A stretch of 49,434 nucleotides of DNA from a virus. Location of the stretch: positions 1 through 49,434 of IMG/VR virus record IMGVR_UViG_3300032238_001543. One strand, 5' to 3'. This document shows, piece after piece, positions 1 through 6,584 of this stretch. Numbering within the stretch: position 1 is the first letter of the stretch; each line of letters begins with the position of its first letter. Both the position numbers and the translations under genes were made by a program. Under the pieces are notes generated by a model. It was not told where the DNA came from. It saw nothing but the letters and a program-made list of their open reading frames with translations, and ran no database searches.

Positions 1-1027
1 AGGCGTCGCTGGGTGGGGAGACGATTTCGGCGCCGCCGTCGGGTGGGAGGAGGATGGCGGTGTTGACGGAGAGGCCGACGGGGCTGTCGCTGTCGGGGTC
101 GAATCCGCGGAGGGTGAGGATGGGGCTGGCGCCTACGTGGATGCTGTGGAAGTAGTCACAGAAGCGTTGGGCGTAGGCGACGTTGAGGAAGGCGCACTCA
201 ATGAGTGGGGGGCGGGAGAGGAGGGTGCCGAGGCGGTTGCTGTAGACGGTGACGAGGGGGATGGCGGAGGTGGTGATGGGGCCGGAGTCGTGGATTTGCC
301 AGCCGGCTTGGCGGCCTTCGCCGATGAGGCGCCAGACCTGCCAGGTGTCGGCGGTGAGGACGCGGATTTGGTCGAGGACGCGCTCGCCGAAGAGGCCGTC
401 GGGCTCGGTGACGCGTTCGAGGAGGCGGACTTGGGCGAGGGCGCTTTCGGCGCGGTTGTCGGTGGTGCGCCAGCCCAGGATTTGGGTGGGGGAGACGGGG
501 CAGAGGTAGGGGCGCTCGCCGTTGGCGCGTTGCTCGGCCAGGTTGCGGGCGGGGGTGGTGGCGCTGTAGTCGACGAGGGCGCTGGAGTGGCCGAAGAGGA
601 GGGCGTCGGTGAGGAGGCGACGGGCGAAGCCGTTGAGGGTGGTGCCGTCACCGGTGACGTCGGTGCGCCAGGTGTCCCAGTAGGGGTCGCCTTCGAGGGT
701 GATGCCCTTGCGGAGGATGGTGCCGGCGGCCTGCGACGCGAGGCGCTGCAGGAAGGGGGGCATGGTGAGGTGGAAGATGCGGCGGTTGTAGGCGTCGTCA
801 TCTTCGCGGGGCTCGCGGGGAACGATTTCCTCGCAGCGGGTGCGGATGAGTTTGGTGCCGCCGAGGCAGATGGTGATGGGGTCCCAGTAGGGCATCATCC
901 CCAGGACGCTGGCGCTGCGTTGGCTGGGGTCCTCGGCGGGGGAGGTGTGGATGACACCGCCGGGGGCGCGGTAGCCGCCGAAGTTGGGCAGGTCGCGGCC
1001 GGGGTAGGTGCTGCCGGTAGAGGCCAT
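1..1027 (-). CDS. Portal protein, N-terminal part (runs off the window)
   Basis: This is the N-terminal 342 codons of a phage portal protein, read from an ATG at 1027 and still open at base 1. Portals form the dodecameric ring at the capsid vertex through which DNA is packaged and where the head-tail connector docks. The translation (start MASTGSTYPGRDLP, later GMMPYWDPITICLGG and PPFLQRLASQAAGTILRKG) resembles the DUF4055 portal family. The C-terminal end of the same protein appears at the opposite end of the window (49042-49434), so the gene was cut when the genome was linearised. It lies just downstream of the large terminase, the usual packaging order. Family assignment is from recall; the coding frame is clear from codon use and an uninterrupted frame. 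Confidence 0.75.
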   Translation of the reverse strand, partial: MASTGSTYPGRDLPNFGGYRAPGGVIHTSPAEDPSQRSASVLGMMPYWDPITICLGGTKLIRTRCEEIVPREPREDDDAYNRRIFHLTMPPFLQRLASQAAGTILRKGITLEGDPYWDTWRTDVTGDGTTLNGFARRLLTDALLFGHSSALVDYSATTPARNLAEQRANGERPYLCPVSPTQILGWRTTDNRAESALAQVRLLERVTEPDGLFGERVLDQIRVLTADTWQVWRLIGEGRQAGWQIHDSGPITTSAIPLVTVYSNRLGTLLSRPPLIECAFLNVAYAQRFCDYFHSIHVGASPILTLRGFDPDSDSPVGLSVNTAILLPPDGGAEIVSPPSDA

Positions 1028-1058
1028 GCTCGCTTCGCTCGCAGCAGCGAGACCGCAC

Positions 1059-1079
1059 TAGGTGACTACCTGTATGTTA
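1059..1079. promoter_or_regulatory. 8-bp-phased repeat upstream of portal gene
   Basis: TAGGT at 1059 and TACCT at 1067 are exactly 8 bp apart and mutually inverted, with a weaker TGTTA at 1075. The site lies about 32 bp upstream of the portal start and after the terminase stop. It belongs to the dispersed set of phased sites described in the findings. Its role as operator or promoter element is inferred. Confidence 0.45.
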
Positions 1080-1089
1080 CGCGGTGGTG

Positions 1090-2445
1090 TTAGTACGTGC
1101 GGAAATTGCTGCCGCCGGTGGCGTAGCGACGGAGGCCGGCGAGGGCGGTGATGACGTAGCCGCAGGCGTCGGCGGGGCCGGATTTGTCCTCAACGCCGCG
1201 GCCGCTTTTGTCGGGGCGGCCTTTGTCGTCGAAGGCTTGGGTTTCGAGGGAGCGGATCAGGTAGCGGCAGCGGCTGCTGACGCGGAAGCGCTTGTGGATC
1301 ATCAGGACGTTCATCGCGTTGACGCGGTCCTCGATGGCGGGGTTGGAGGGCTGGGCTTTGACGGTGAAGCCGCCTTTGCGGAGGAGGGCGAGGTCGCTTT
1401 CGGCGGCGTTGGTGGTGGTGCGTTGGCGGGAGGCGGCGTCGGGGATGGCGATGACGTTGCCGCGGGCGATGTGGTCGGGGTACAGCTCTTGGATCTTGGT
1501 GATGACCGAGGGGGTGTCCTTGGGGTGGTACTCGTCGAGGAAGTGGAACTCGTCGCCGCGGCGGACGCAGACCTCCATGAAGCAGCAGCCGACGTTGAAG
1601 TCGATGCCGATGTAGATGCGGTCGTCGGGGCGGAGGGCCTCGTCGGTCCAGTGGAGGTCGCGGTCGAAGTAGGGGTAGACGGTGGTGGAGTTGAGGTTGG
1701 TGAATTGGCCTTCGAGGTAGGCGGCAAGGAGGTTTGGGGGGTAGTTGCGGTATAGGGAGTCGACGAAGCCGTCGGGCAGGTGGGGGTTATCGAGGGTGCG
1801 GGCGCGGATGAGGTGGCGGTCGCTTTGGTCCTCGACCTCGACGAAGGTGCGGTGGAGCCAGCGGAAGCCCTCGGGGGTGGAGGCGACGGCTAGTTGGGGG
1901 TTGGTGCCGCCGCGGAGGCGGGCCAGCACCATCTCGGAGGCTTTTTGGGCGACCTCCATGGAGGAGGTGTCGATTTCGTCGATCAGGGCGAAGCTCAGGT
2001 TCTGGCCGCGGATGCGGTTCCAGGTTTCGGTGGCGCGGCAGAGGAGGGTGACGGTGCCGCCGGGGACGTGGAGCTTGTACTCGGGTTGGGGGGAGACGCG
2101 GAAGTCGTAGTCGATGTCGTGGGCTTCGAGGAAGTCGTCGAAGGAGCGGACCCACACGTCGCGGATCATGATGTGGGTCGGCTCGAAGACGGCGCCGACG
2201 GTGTTGGGGTTTTCGAGGGCGAGGAGGAGGGCTTTGGCGCAGAGGGCGTGGGTCTTGCCAGCGCCGAAGCCGGCCACATAGCCCACGATCTTTTTGTCGG
2301 TGCAGTTGACGAACTCCCGTTGGGCTGGGAGGAGTCCTGCGTAGATGCGGTCGCGTAGTTCCTGGTAGGTGGCCCGGCAGCGGGTGCTGGTGTTAATGCG
2401 GGGTTCGAGGCACTTGCCGCCGGGGATTCCACCGAGGAGGGTCAC
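1090..2445 (-). CDS. terL: Terminase large subunit
   Basis: ATP-driven DNA-packaging motor and headful nuclease, 451 aa, full length for the family. The ATPase domain has a Walker A motif GFGAGKT at residues 59-65 and a Walker B ending in IDEID (Asp156-Glu157). The C-terminal RNase H-like nuclease domain starts at YIGIDFNVG (Asp282), with a second acidic position at Asp336 (AIPDAAS). The start is a GTG at 2445; no ATG lies near. The portal follows downstream on the same strand. No small terminase is adjacent; the best candidate is the HTH protein at 5853-6251. A phased repeat site sits 25 bp upstream of the start. Function is confident from motifs and context. Confidence 0.93.
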   Translation of the reverse strand: MTLLGGIPGGKCLEPRINTSTRCRATYQELRDRIYAGLLPAQREFVNCTDKKIVGYVAGFGAGKTHALCAKALLLALENPNTVGAVFEPTHIMIRDVWVRSFDDFLEAHDIDYDFRVSPQPEYKLHVPGGTVTLLCRATETWNRIRGQNLSFALIDEIDTSSMEVAQKASEMVLARLRGGTNPQLAVASTPEGFRWLHRTFVEVEDQSDRHLIRARTLDNPHLPDGFVDSLYRNYPPNLLAAYLEGQFTNLNSTTVYPYFDRDLHWTDEALRPDDRIYIGIDFNVGCCFMEVCVRRGDEFHFLDEYHPKDTPSVITKIQELYPDHIARGNVIAIPDAASRQRTTTNAAESDLALLRKGGFTVKAQPSNPAIEDRVNAMNVLMIHKRFRVSSRCRYLIRSLETQAFDDKGRPDKSGRGVEDKSGPADACGYVITALAGLRRYATGGSNFRTY

Positions 2446-2469
2446 GGGTGCCGGGGCGGGGGGAGGGCC

Positions 2470-2490
2470 TACGTCACTACGTTAGTTGTG
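2470..2490. promoter_or_regulatory. 8-bp-phased repeat upstream of terminase
   Basis: TACGT at 2470 and TACGT at 2478 are spaced exactly 8 bp, followed by a weaker TTGTG at 2486. The site lies 25 bp upstream of the GTG start of the large terminase and overlaps the stop codon of the small gene before it. It is one member of the genome-wide phased set. Confidence 0.5.
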
Positions 2491-2652
2491 GCTTGTCGCG
2501 GCTAGGGCGATGAGCACTAGGACGACGAGGCTGAGGCCGTAGGTCAGAGGGGCCAGGAGGAGCCCGAGGCTGATTGCAACGGCTAGGGCCTGGACACGGG
2601 GGGAGTAGGGGGCGTGGCGGGCGCGGTTTGGGCGCCTGTAGCGCATACCCAT
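2482..2652 (-). CDS. Small membrane protein, 56 aa
   Basis: Hypothetical 56-residue protein: a basic N-terminus (MGMRYRRPNRARHAPYSPR) followed by about 30 hydrophobic residues that could form one or two membrane helices. It sits directly upstream of the large terminase on the same strand. A longer frame begins at 2820, but its extra N-terminus is not protein-like and runs across a phased repeat at 2683, so I prefer the ATG at 2652. No Shine-Dalgarno sequence is obvious. The topology (positive-inside tail plus hydrophobic end) is compatible with a holin-type or host-membrane protein, but I recognise no family. Confidence 0.45.
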   Translation of the reverse strand: MGMRYRRPNRARHAPYSPRVQALAVAISLGLLLAPLTYGLSLVVLVLIALAATSHN

Positions 2653-2682
2653 GGGGGTGGGGCAGGTGTCATGAGTATAGGT

Positions 2683-2695
2683 TACGTAAGTAGGT
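2683..2695. promoter_or_regulatory. 8-bp-phased repeat upstream of small membrane gene
   Basis: TACGT at 2683 and TAGGT at 2691 are exactly 8 bp apart, 31 bp upstream of the ATG at 2652. This has the same layout as the other phased sites. Confidence 0.45.
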
Positions 2696-2703
2696 AAAGG
2701 TGG

Positions 2704-2919
2704 GTGGTTTGGTGTGAGAGCAGCTACCTGCGCCCCGCTATTGAGAATCATTTGCAAGGGGGGAGGGGCATTGTCCAACCGGTGTCCAATGTCCAAAGAA
2801 TCGCTGTAAAGGCCCGCCACTACTGGGTTTTGCTGCTCGCGTATCTGTGTGAAGGACAGGTACGCGGATTGGACCAGATCGCAGGGGCCGCAACGGGTCT
2901 GGGGTGTGAACAGTTGTGA
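2704..2919 (+). CDS. Possible small HTH-like protein
   Basis: Uncertain plus-strand frame of up to 71 codons. The credible part begins at an in-frame GTG at 2782, 13 bp after a purine-rich stretch (2757-2768) that could serve as ribosome-binding site, giving about 45 aa. Its end (LDQIAGAATGLGCEQL) has the spacing of a helix-turn-helix, but it stops abruptly after the putative recognition helix. It immediately precedes the four-unit phased repeat at 2929. The alternative is non-coding leader sequence between divergent transcription units. Confidence 0.25.
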   Translation: MVWCESSYLRPAIENHLQGGRGIVQPVSNVQRIAVKARHYWVLLLAYLCEGQVRGLDQIAGAATGLGCEQL

Positions 2920-2928
2920 CTCTGGTCC

Positions 2929-2957
2929 TACGCTGCTACGTAGCTACGTAGCTAGCG
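2929..2957. promoter_or_regulatory. Four-unit 8-bp-phased repeat array
   Basis: TACGC, TACGT, TACGT and TAGCG begin at 2929, 2937, 2945 and 2953, a perfect 8-bp ladder of four units separated by TGC or AGC. This is among the longest and most regular arrays in the window. It lies at the head of the rightward gene cluster that starts at 3039. Because ACGT and TACGTA are self-complementary, the array reads almost the same on both strands. A role as operator for a dimeric DNA-binding protein is inferred. Confidence 0.55.
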
Positions 2958-3000
2958 AGTAGGATTAGGGAGTCAAACGCAGCCCCCTCCCCGTTGAGGT

Positions 3001-3035
3001 GAGGGAGCGCAGCTGGCGTCATCCACCGCTCCCTC
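3001..3035 (+). other. Leader hairpin before small ORF
   Basis: GAGGGAGCG (3001-3009) and CGCTCCCTC (3027-3035) form a perfect 9-bp stem with a 17-nt loop, ending 3 nt before the ATG at 3039. In an mRNA started near the phased array at 2929 it would occupy the ribosome-binding region. No T-tract follows, so it is not a simple terminator; translational control is a possibility. Confidence 0.4.
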
Positions 3036-3038
3036 GCC

Positions 3039-3215
3039 ATGCACAACGCGCTTCGGACAATCGCCATCCATGCAGCTTCCGCAGGACTGCAGGTGGCCGT
3101 AATCGCCCTCACTCTCGTCAGCACCGCCGCCATTAACAACTCCATGGCAGAGGCCAATTGTCGTGATGCTGCAGCTCAGGCGCTGATCAGCGCTGATCAC
3201 TGTGCCCTGCGCTGA
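3039..3215 (+). CDS. Small single-span membrane protein, 58 aa
   Basis: ATG at 3039 opens a 58-codon frame ending at TGA 3213-3215. The N-terminus is short and basic. Residues about 17-32 (LQVAVIALTLVSTAAI) are hydrophobic and could be a membrane helix or an uncleaved signal, followed by a polar tail with two cysteines. No family is recognised. It is the first gene of the rightward cluster and is preceded by a 9-bp-stem hairpin. There is no Shine-Dalgarno sequence. Translation is plausible from composition but not proven. Confidence 0.4.
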   Translation: MHNALRTIAIHAASAGLQVAVIALTLVSTAAINNSMAEANCRDAAAQALISADHCALR

Positions 3216-3249
3216 CGCTAATGCGTCGCAAACTCAACGCATCGCAAAC
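3215..3249. promoter_or_regulatory. Direct repeat / phased element upstream of 3261 gene
   Basis: The repeat GCGTCGCAAAC (3223-3233) recurs as GCATCGCAAAC (3239-3249), exactly 16 bp (two 8-bp steps) apart. ACGC at 3215 lies one 8-bp step before the first copy. It sits 12 bp upstream of the ATG at 3261, like the phased sites elsewhere, although the core is ACGC/GCGT rather than ACGT. Confidence 0.35.
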
Positions 3250-3260
3250 AGGTTCTAATT

Positions 3261-3905
3261 ATGCAAAACAACATCAGCATTACCACCACCTCCGGCGCCC
3301 GTGAGATCCCCGCGGCATGGGTCGGCTCACACCTAGCAGTGCATCGCCCCGTATTGACGGACGGTGAAAAGGCGGAACCGCGGCAATGGTGCATCACGCA
3401 TCTAGCCTCAGGGTTGAGCATGGGCGGCACTCTCAGCACTACAAAACCCGAAGCGCTAACGCTTGCGCGGTTATGGGATGCAGCTGCGGGTGAGATCGAC
3501 CCCGGCAATCCGCACGGCTGGCGTTACGTTCAGACGTGGCTGTTGGATGTAGCGGTAATCGAACACCGCCGCATCGCTGAACTAGCGGGTCCGGTGCTGC
3601 CCGATTGCCCGACTGCGGGTGATGTTGCCGCTGCGATATCGGCGGCCATTGGTGGCGACTATCAACCGGTGTCAGAGGATGACGGCGCCGAACAATACCC
3701 TGCGCGTGAGACGGTAGCCGCTTCGCTGCTACGCGATGGAACATACGGTTTGGAGATGTTCTGGCGTGGCGAGTGGTGGCAGGTGCCAACCATGGGCGAG
3801 GTTGAAGCGTGGGCGCTGTTTGAAGGCGCGGCCGAAACGCCAGACGGCCGCACCGTTGAACCTGACGCGCCAGACGCGTGGCCGGTGCTCTTAGGAGTGA
3901 TCTGA
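3261..3905 (+). CDS. Hypothetical protein, 214 aa
   Basis: Cytoplasmic-looking 214-residue protein of unknown function. It has no membrane segment and no clear catalytic motif. The middle holds an Ala-rich helix (CPTAGDVAAAISAAIGG). The C-terminal third (YGLEMFWRGEWWQVPTMGEV) is rich in aromatic residues and may be a separate small domain. Codon use is less GC-biased than in the structural genes. It is a member of the rightward accessory cluster and is followed after 49 bp by the Cys-rich gene at 3955. The start ATG at 3261 lies just after the direct repeat and lacks an obvious ribosome-binding site. Confidence 0.7.
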   Translation: MQNNISITTTSGAREIPAAWVGSHLAVHRPVLTDGEKAEPRQWCITHLASGLSMGGTLSTTKPEALTLARLWDAAAGEIDPGNPHGWRYVQTWLLDVAVIEHRRIAELAGPVLPDCPTAGDVAAAISAAIGGDYQPVSEDDGAEQYPARETVAASLLRDGTYGLEMFWRGEWWQVPTMGEVEAWALFEGAAETPDGRTVEPDAPDAWPVLLGVI

Positions 3906-3954
3906 GCCCACATAACTGCCTACCTAACCCTTACCCCCCTTACCCCATAGCTCC

Positions 3955-4668
3955 ATGGCCACCCCCGCAACATCGGCGCCAACCGGTGCCCTTAGTTTCC
4001 ACCTATCCCCCCGTAGCAGTAATGCCAAAACGGGGCCCATCCCTGTCAGCACGAGTTCGCGCCAGACGTGCCCCCCTACGTGCCCTTTTCTTAAAAACGG
4101 CTGTTACGGCGATAACTATCACCTGGCGATGCACTGGGATGCGGTTAGCTGCGGGGATCGTGGGACCCCGTGGAAAGAGTTTTTAGCTCGTATCGCAGGG
4201 CTGCCGTTTGGGCAGTTGTGGCGCCATAACCAAGCGGGTGATTTGGTGACCCCCGGTAACGCAATCGGCCGTAAGGCGTTGGAACAGCTGACGGAAGCGA
4301 ACCGCGGGCGTCGCGGTTTTACCTATTCGCATCACAAGCTGACCCCCAAAACGGTTCAGGCGTTTAAGGCTGCGACGGCAAACGGTTTTACCGTTAATGC
4401 CAGTTGCAACAGTGAGCGCGAAGCAGACGCAGCGATAGCCGCAGGCTTACGCGCTGTGTTTGTGGTGGCATCTGGTGATGAACGCGCTACGTGGCTCACG
4501 CCATACGGCAACCGCGCCATTGTTTGCCCCGCTCAGCGTTTCGATGCGATGGATTGCGCTAGGTGCAAGCTATGCCAAGCCAGGCCGCAAAACGTGGCGA
4601 TCGCATTTAGGGCTCATGGCACGCAACGGCGTAAGATCGACGCTGTTCTGGCTGACCTAGCCGGCTGA
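3955..4668 (+). CDS. Conserved Cys-rich phage protein (DUF7227-like)
   Basis: A 237-residue protein I recall as a family scattered through phages and plasmids, of unknown activity. Its hallmarks are visible: an N-terminal NAKTGPIPVSTSS segment, a Cys cluster (TCPPTCPFLKNGCYGD, spacing C-x3-C-x6-C), the central block GFTYSHHK, and a C-terminal cluster with CPAQ then CARCKLC. The cysteines suggest a metal or iron-sulfur site. The central region has alternating strands and helices (FTVNASCNSEREADAA, AVFVVASGD), which would suit a barrel-like enzyme; that is inference. The start ATG at 3955 fits the family N-terminus. Confidence 0.6.
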   Translation: MATPATSAPTGALSFHLSPRSSNAKTGPIPVSTSSRQTCPPTCPFLKNGCYGDNYHLAMHWDAVSCGDRGTPWKEFLARIAGLPFGQLWRHNQAGDLVTPGNAIGRKALEQLTEANRGRRGFTYSHHKLTPKTVQAFKAATANGFTVNASCNSEREADAAIAAGLRAVFVVASGDERATWLTPYGNRAIVCPAQRFDAMDCARCKLCQARPQNVAIAFRAHGTQRRKIDAVLADLAG

Positions 4669-4683
4669 CATAGGAGCCACAAC

Positions 4684-4703
4684 TACGTACGGCCCACGGC
4701 CGT
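4684..4703. other. Inverted repeat with TACGT core upstream of RHH gene
   Basis: A single TACGT (4684-4688) is followed by a 6-bp inverted repeat, ACGGCC / GGCCGT, around CAC (4689-4703). It lies about 60 bp upstream of the RHH gene start at 4763. It may be an operator for that gene; it does not show the 8-bp ladder. Confidence 0.3.
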
Positions 4704-4762
4704 TGCCGTCTCGCAAGGGGCGGCTTTTGCGCGTCCCATCGCCGGGCTCCCCCGGTTCAGCC

Positions 4763-4975
4763 ATGGAAACCAATACCAAAACCCAGACAGCGCGGGAGGA
4801 CGCGGCACTGCGCGAGCGGATTTCCCGCGCCAAACGGCGCCCGCTGCGCATTTCAGCCACGATCAGTGGCGCTCTGTACGACCGCTTGCAGGAACGGGCA
4901 GCGGCCGAGGGGCGCAGCGTTAGCAACCTGGCGTCGTTCCTGCTCGAAAGCGCCTGCTATGGGGCGGGGCGCTGA
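4763..4975 (+). CDS. Ribbon-helix-helix (CopG/Arc-like) DNA-binding protein
   Basis: A 70-residue protein whose C-terminal 45 residues match the RHH pattern: a basic beta-strand (RRPLRISATIS), helix A (GALYDRLQERAAAEG) and helix B (VSNLASFLLESACYG). RHH dimers insert the paired beta-strands into the DNA major groove and usually bind tandem or inverted short sites, often repressing their own gene. An upstream TTG (4703) would extend the protein, but the extension is Pro/Gly/Arg-rich, so I use the ATG at 4763. The stop overlaps the start of the next gene by one base (TGATG), so the two are translationally coupled. It is one of three small RHH proteins in the window. Confidence 0.65.
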   Translation: METNTKTQTAREDAALRERISRAKRRPLRISATISGALYDRLQERAAAEGRSVSNLASFLLESACYGAGR

Positions 4976-5433
4976 TGGGGCGGAACCGAAGCAATGCCGC
5001 GACCGTTGCGGTCCGCGTCGATGCCGCCGCCGCGCTGTTGGCCGATGGGCTGCCGCGAACCGCTGCTGTATCTCAGCTGGCGGAGCGCTACCGGGTGGAT
5101 CGCCGGACTGCGCGGCGGTACGTGGCGGACGGCGCTGAGTTGCTGGCGGAGGAGATTGGCGGCACTGACCTGGCGGCTGCCATGGCCGAGAGTGTCGAGC
5201 GGTTGCATCGGCTCGCGCATCTCGCCGAACAACGCGGAAACCTAAACGCTGCCATAGGGGCTGCAAGGGCAGCCGCGTCAACACTGGCCGCTGTCTATCG
5301 CGTCGACGCTATGGCTGCGGCTGCGCTGAACGGGCGAAGTCTGGCCATGCCGGAGCCGACCGAACGGGAGCGTCGACGGTACCGGGAGCGACGCGGTAGC
5401 GCTGGAGGTTTGCCGGACGACTACCCCCACTGA
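4975..5433 (+). CDS. HTH protein, terminase-small-subunit-like
   Basis: A 152-residue protein with an N-terminal helix-turn-helix (PRTAAVSQLAERYRVDRRTARRYV, residues about 29-52). This is followed by a helical region (AAAMAESVERLHRLAHLAEQRGNLNAAIGAARAA) and a basic tail. The order HTH, then 'E..G.l.AAi.a...', resembles phage small terminase or packaging-type proteins, and matches the layout of the minus-strand gene at 5853. It is coupled to the RHH gene by a one-base overlap and ends just before a strong terminator. It could equally be a transcription regulator working with the RHH protein. Confidence 0.5.
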   Translation: MGRNRSNAATVAVRVDAAAALLADGLPRTAAVSQLAERYRVDRRTARRYVADGAELLAEEIGGTDLAAAMAESVERLHRLAHLAEQRGNLNAAIGAARAAASTLAAVYRVDAMAAAALNGRSLAMPEPTERERRRYRERRGSAGGLPDDYPH

Positions 5434-5438
5434 ACGAC

Positions 5439-5462
5439 GGGCCCCGCAGGGCCCTTTTTTTT
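5439..5462 (+). terminator. Rho-independent terminator of the rightward cluster
   Basis: GGGCCC, loop CGCA, GGGCCC (5439-5454) is followed by eight T (5455-5462). It begins 5 bp after the stop codon of the HTH gene. This is the clearest intrinsic terminator in the window for the plus strand. Confidence 0.85.
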
Positions 5463-5700
5463 GGCGCGGTTTTATGTCCGTTGTGTCCGGTTTTGGGGGA
5501 TCGGTCGCCGGGCCGCATGGGAGCGCGGCATAGCGCCCCGAAGTGCAGCACCATGACGCTAGCCGCGGCATAGCGCTGCGGCTTGCACTAGGGTGCTGCA
5601 TCTTGACGCTTGGTGCTGCAAAGTGGTGCGTGTTGCGGCTGACCGCGGCGGCGTGCGTTGGAGGGCCGTAGGTTGGCAACCCTAAGACACGTGGGCGCGT
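5463..5700. repeat. Gene-free region with short direct and inverted repeats
   Basis: No credible gene lies between the terminator and the iteron block. CGCGGCATAGCGC occurs at 5524-5536 and 5564-5576, exactly 40 bp apart. GTGCTGCA occurs at 5593 and 5613, with its inverse TGCAGCAC at 5544. TGACGCT occurs at 5554 and TTGACGCT at 5603. TAGGTTGG and CAACCCTA (5669-5684) form an 8-bp-phased inverted pair like the one at 12692. The repeat density suggests a control or replication region. Confidence 0.5.
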
Positions 5701-5741
5701 GGGCTATGTGTTATTTAGAGACTGGCGGGGCATTACGCGGG

Positions 5742-5842
5742 TAATGAATGGCCGTTTTGGCGCCGGGCGTAATGAATGGCGTTTTCGAGGCGTGGTAATG
5801 AATGGCGTTTTTGCCGCTGGGTGGCAATGAATGGCCAAAACG
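5742..5842. repeat. Four iteron-like repeats (AATGAATGGC)
   Basis: AATGAATGGC begins a repeat four times: TAATGAATGGCCGTTTT (5742), TAATGAATGGCGTTTT (5770), TAATGAATGGCGTTTT (5796) and CAATGAATGGCCAAAACG (5825). Centre-to-centre spacings are 28, 26 and 29 bp. Single extra AATGAATGG copies occur at 6293 and 6771. Directly repeated 16-20-bp units at 2-3 helical turns look like iterons bound by an initiator at a replication origin. The block lies between converging transcription units and close to the replication genes. Origin function is inferred. Confidence 0.5.
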
Positions 5843-5852
5843 CCGATGGGCG

Positions 5853-6251
5853 CTAGTTTTTGGGGTTGAGGCCGAGAAGTTCGGTCATGAGGCGGACGGC
5901 TCCGATGGCGTCTGAGCCGCGGCCGTTCTTTACACTCATGTCGAGCACTGTTTGCATGGAAGCAACAATCTCGGCGACCTTTTCGCCGCGGTCCATGCCA
6001 CATAGCTCCTTTGCTAGTTGCTTGCGGGCTTCGTGGGTGCGGTTCTCTACTGTCCGCCTATTCAACCCCCACTGTTCCACCATGGCGTTACGAATCTGCC
6101 AGGGCGCTTTGCCATGGCTGATCATTTCCGCGGCGAAGTCAACTTGCTCTGCTATTTCCATCGCAGTCCATGACTTGCGCTGCAGGGGGCGGCCTTCGGA
6201 GGGCGGCGGAAGTGGCGATGGTGCAGTTTCCTCGCTCACAACTGTTGCCAA
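5853..6251 (-). CDS. Possible terminase small subunit (HTH protein)
   Basis: A 132-residue protein with a TTG start at 6251. A flexible Pro-rich N-terminus is followed by an HTH-like segment (PWQIRNAMVEQWGLNRRTVENRTHEARKQ) and a helical C-terminus ending SDAIGAVRLMTELLGLNPKN. The last block, 'a.gA...~~elLGL', is common in small terminase proteins, which bind DNA at packaging sites and feed the motor. It shares its architecture with the gene at 4975. It is not next to the large terminase, so the call rests on motif style alone. Internal starts at the GTG near 6237 or the ATG at MEIAEQ are alternatives, since no ribosome-binding site marks the TTG. Confidence 0.4.
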   Translation of the reverse strand: MATVVSEETAPSPLPPPSEGRPLQRKSWTAMEIAEQVDFAAEMISHGKAPWQIRNAMVEQWGLNRRTVENRTHEARKQLAKELCGMDRGEKVAEIVASMQTVLDMSVKNGRGSDAIGAVRLMTELLGLNPKN

Positions 6252-6319
6252 ATACCTACACGAATACTACTGAACGCAGGGCGGAGCAGAACAATGAATG
6301 GCGTGGGTGGGTGTAATGC

Positions 6320-6332
6320 TAGGTGCGTAAGT
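6320..6332. promoter_or_regulatory. 8-bp-phased repeat upstream of 5853-6251 gene
   Basis: TAGGT at 6320 and TAAGT at 6328 are exactly 8 bp apart, 69 bp upstream of the TTG start at 6251 and downstream of the stop at 6354. A TACCT also lies at 6253, right at the start. Confidence 0.4.
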
Positions 6333-6353
6333 ATCGCGCATGGTGTGGGGGTG

Positions 6354-6584
6354 TTAGGGCGTGGGTGGTGGTGGTGGGGACAGCGTTAGGCCGTCGAGGT
6401 GGAGGTTGGTGGTGTGGGTGATGGCGTAGGCCCAGGCCATGGCGGCGCCGAGGGTGGGGTGGGTGCGGGGGTGGGGCCAGCCGGGGCCGGGGATGGCGCC
6501 GCCGGTGGGCTCGAACTCCACCCGGTAGCCGTCGGGCACCGGGTAACAGCGGGCGCGGACGTAAGTGGGGGACACGTTTGCCAC
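6354..6584 (-). CDS. Hypothetical protein, 76 aa
   Basis: A 76-residue protein from a GTG at 6584. The middle segment is consistent with a small alpha-beta fold (GYRVEFEPTGGAIPGPGWPHPRTHPTLGAAMAWAYAITH). The C-terminus is a Pro-rich tail. No function is recognised. It is part of the leftward replication-associated cluster and follows the 55-aa gene at 6619 after 34 bp. Confidence 0.5.
   Translation of the reverse strand: MANVSPTYVRARCYPVPDGYRVEFEPTGGAIPGPGWPHPRTHPTLGAAMAWAYAITHTTNLHLDGLTLSPPPPPTP

Noticed and set aside
137-1093. Long plus-strand frame (318 codons) opposite the portal gene
   Set aside because: Gly/Ala/Val/Asp-rich, no domains; it is the antisense shadow of the GC-rich portal gene.
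5744-5830. 28-codon plus-strand ORF through the iteron block
   Set aside because: Its codons are made from the repeats themselves (MNG... repeated); no ribosome-binding site; chance is sufficient.
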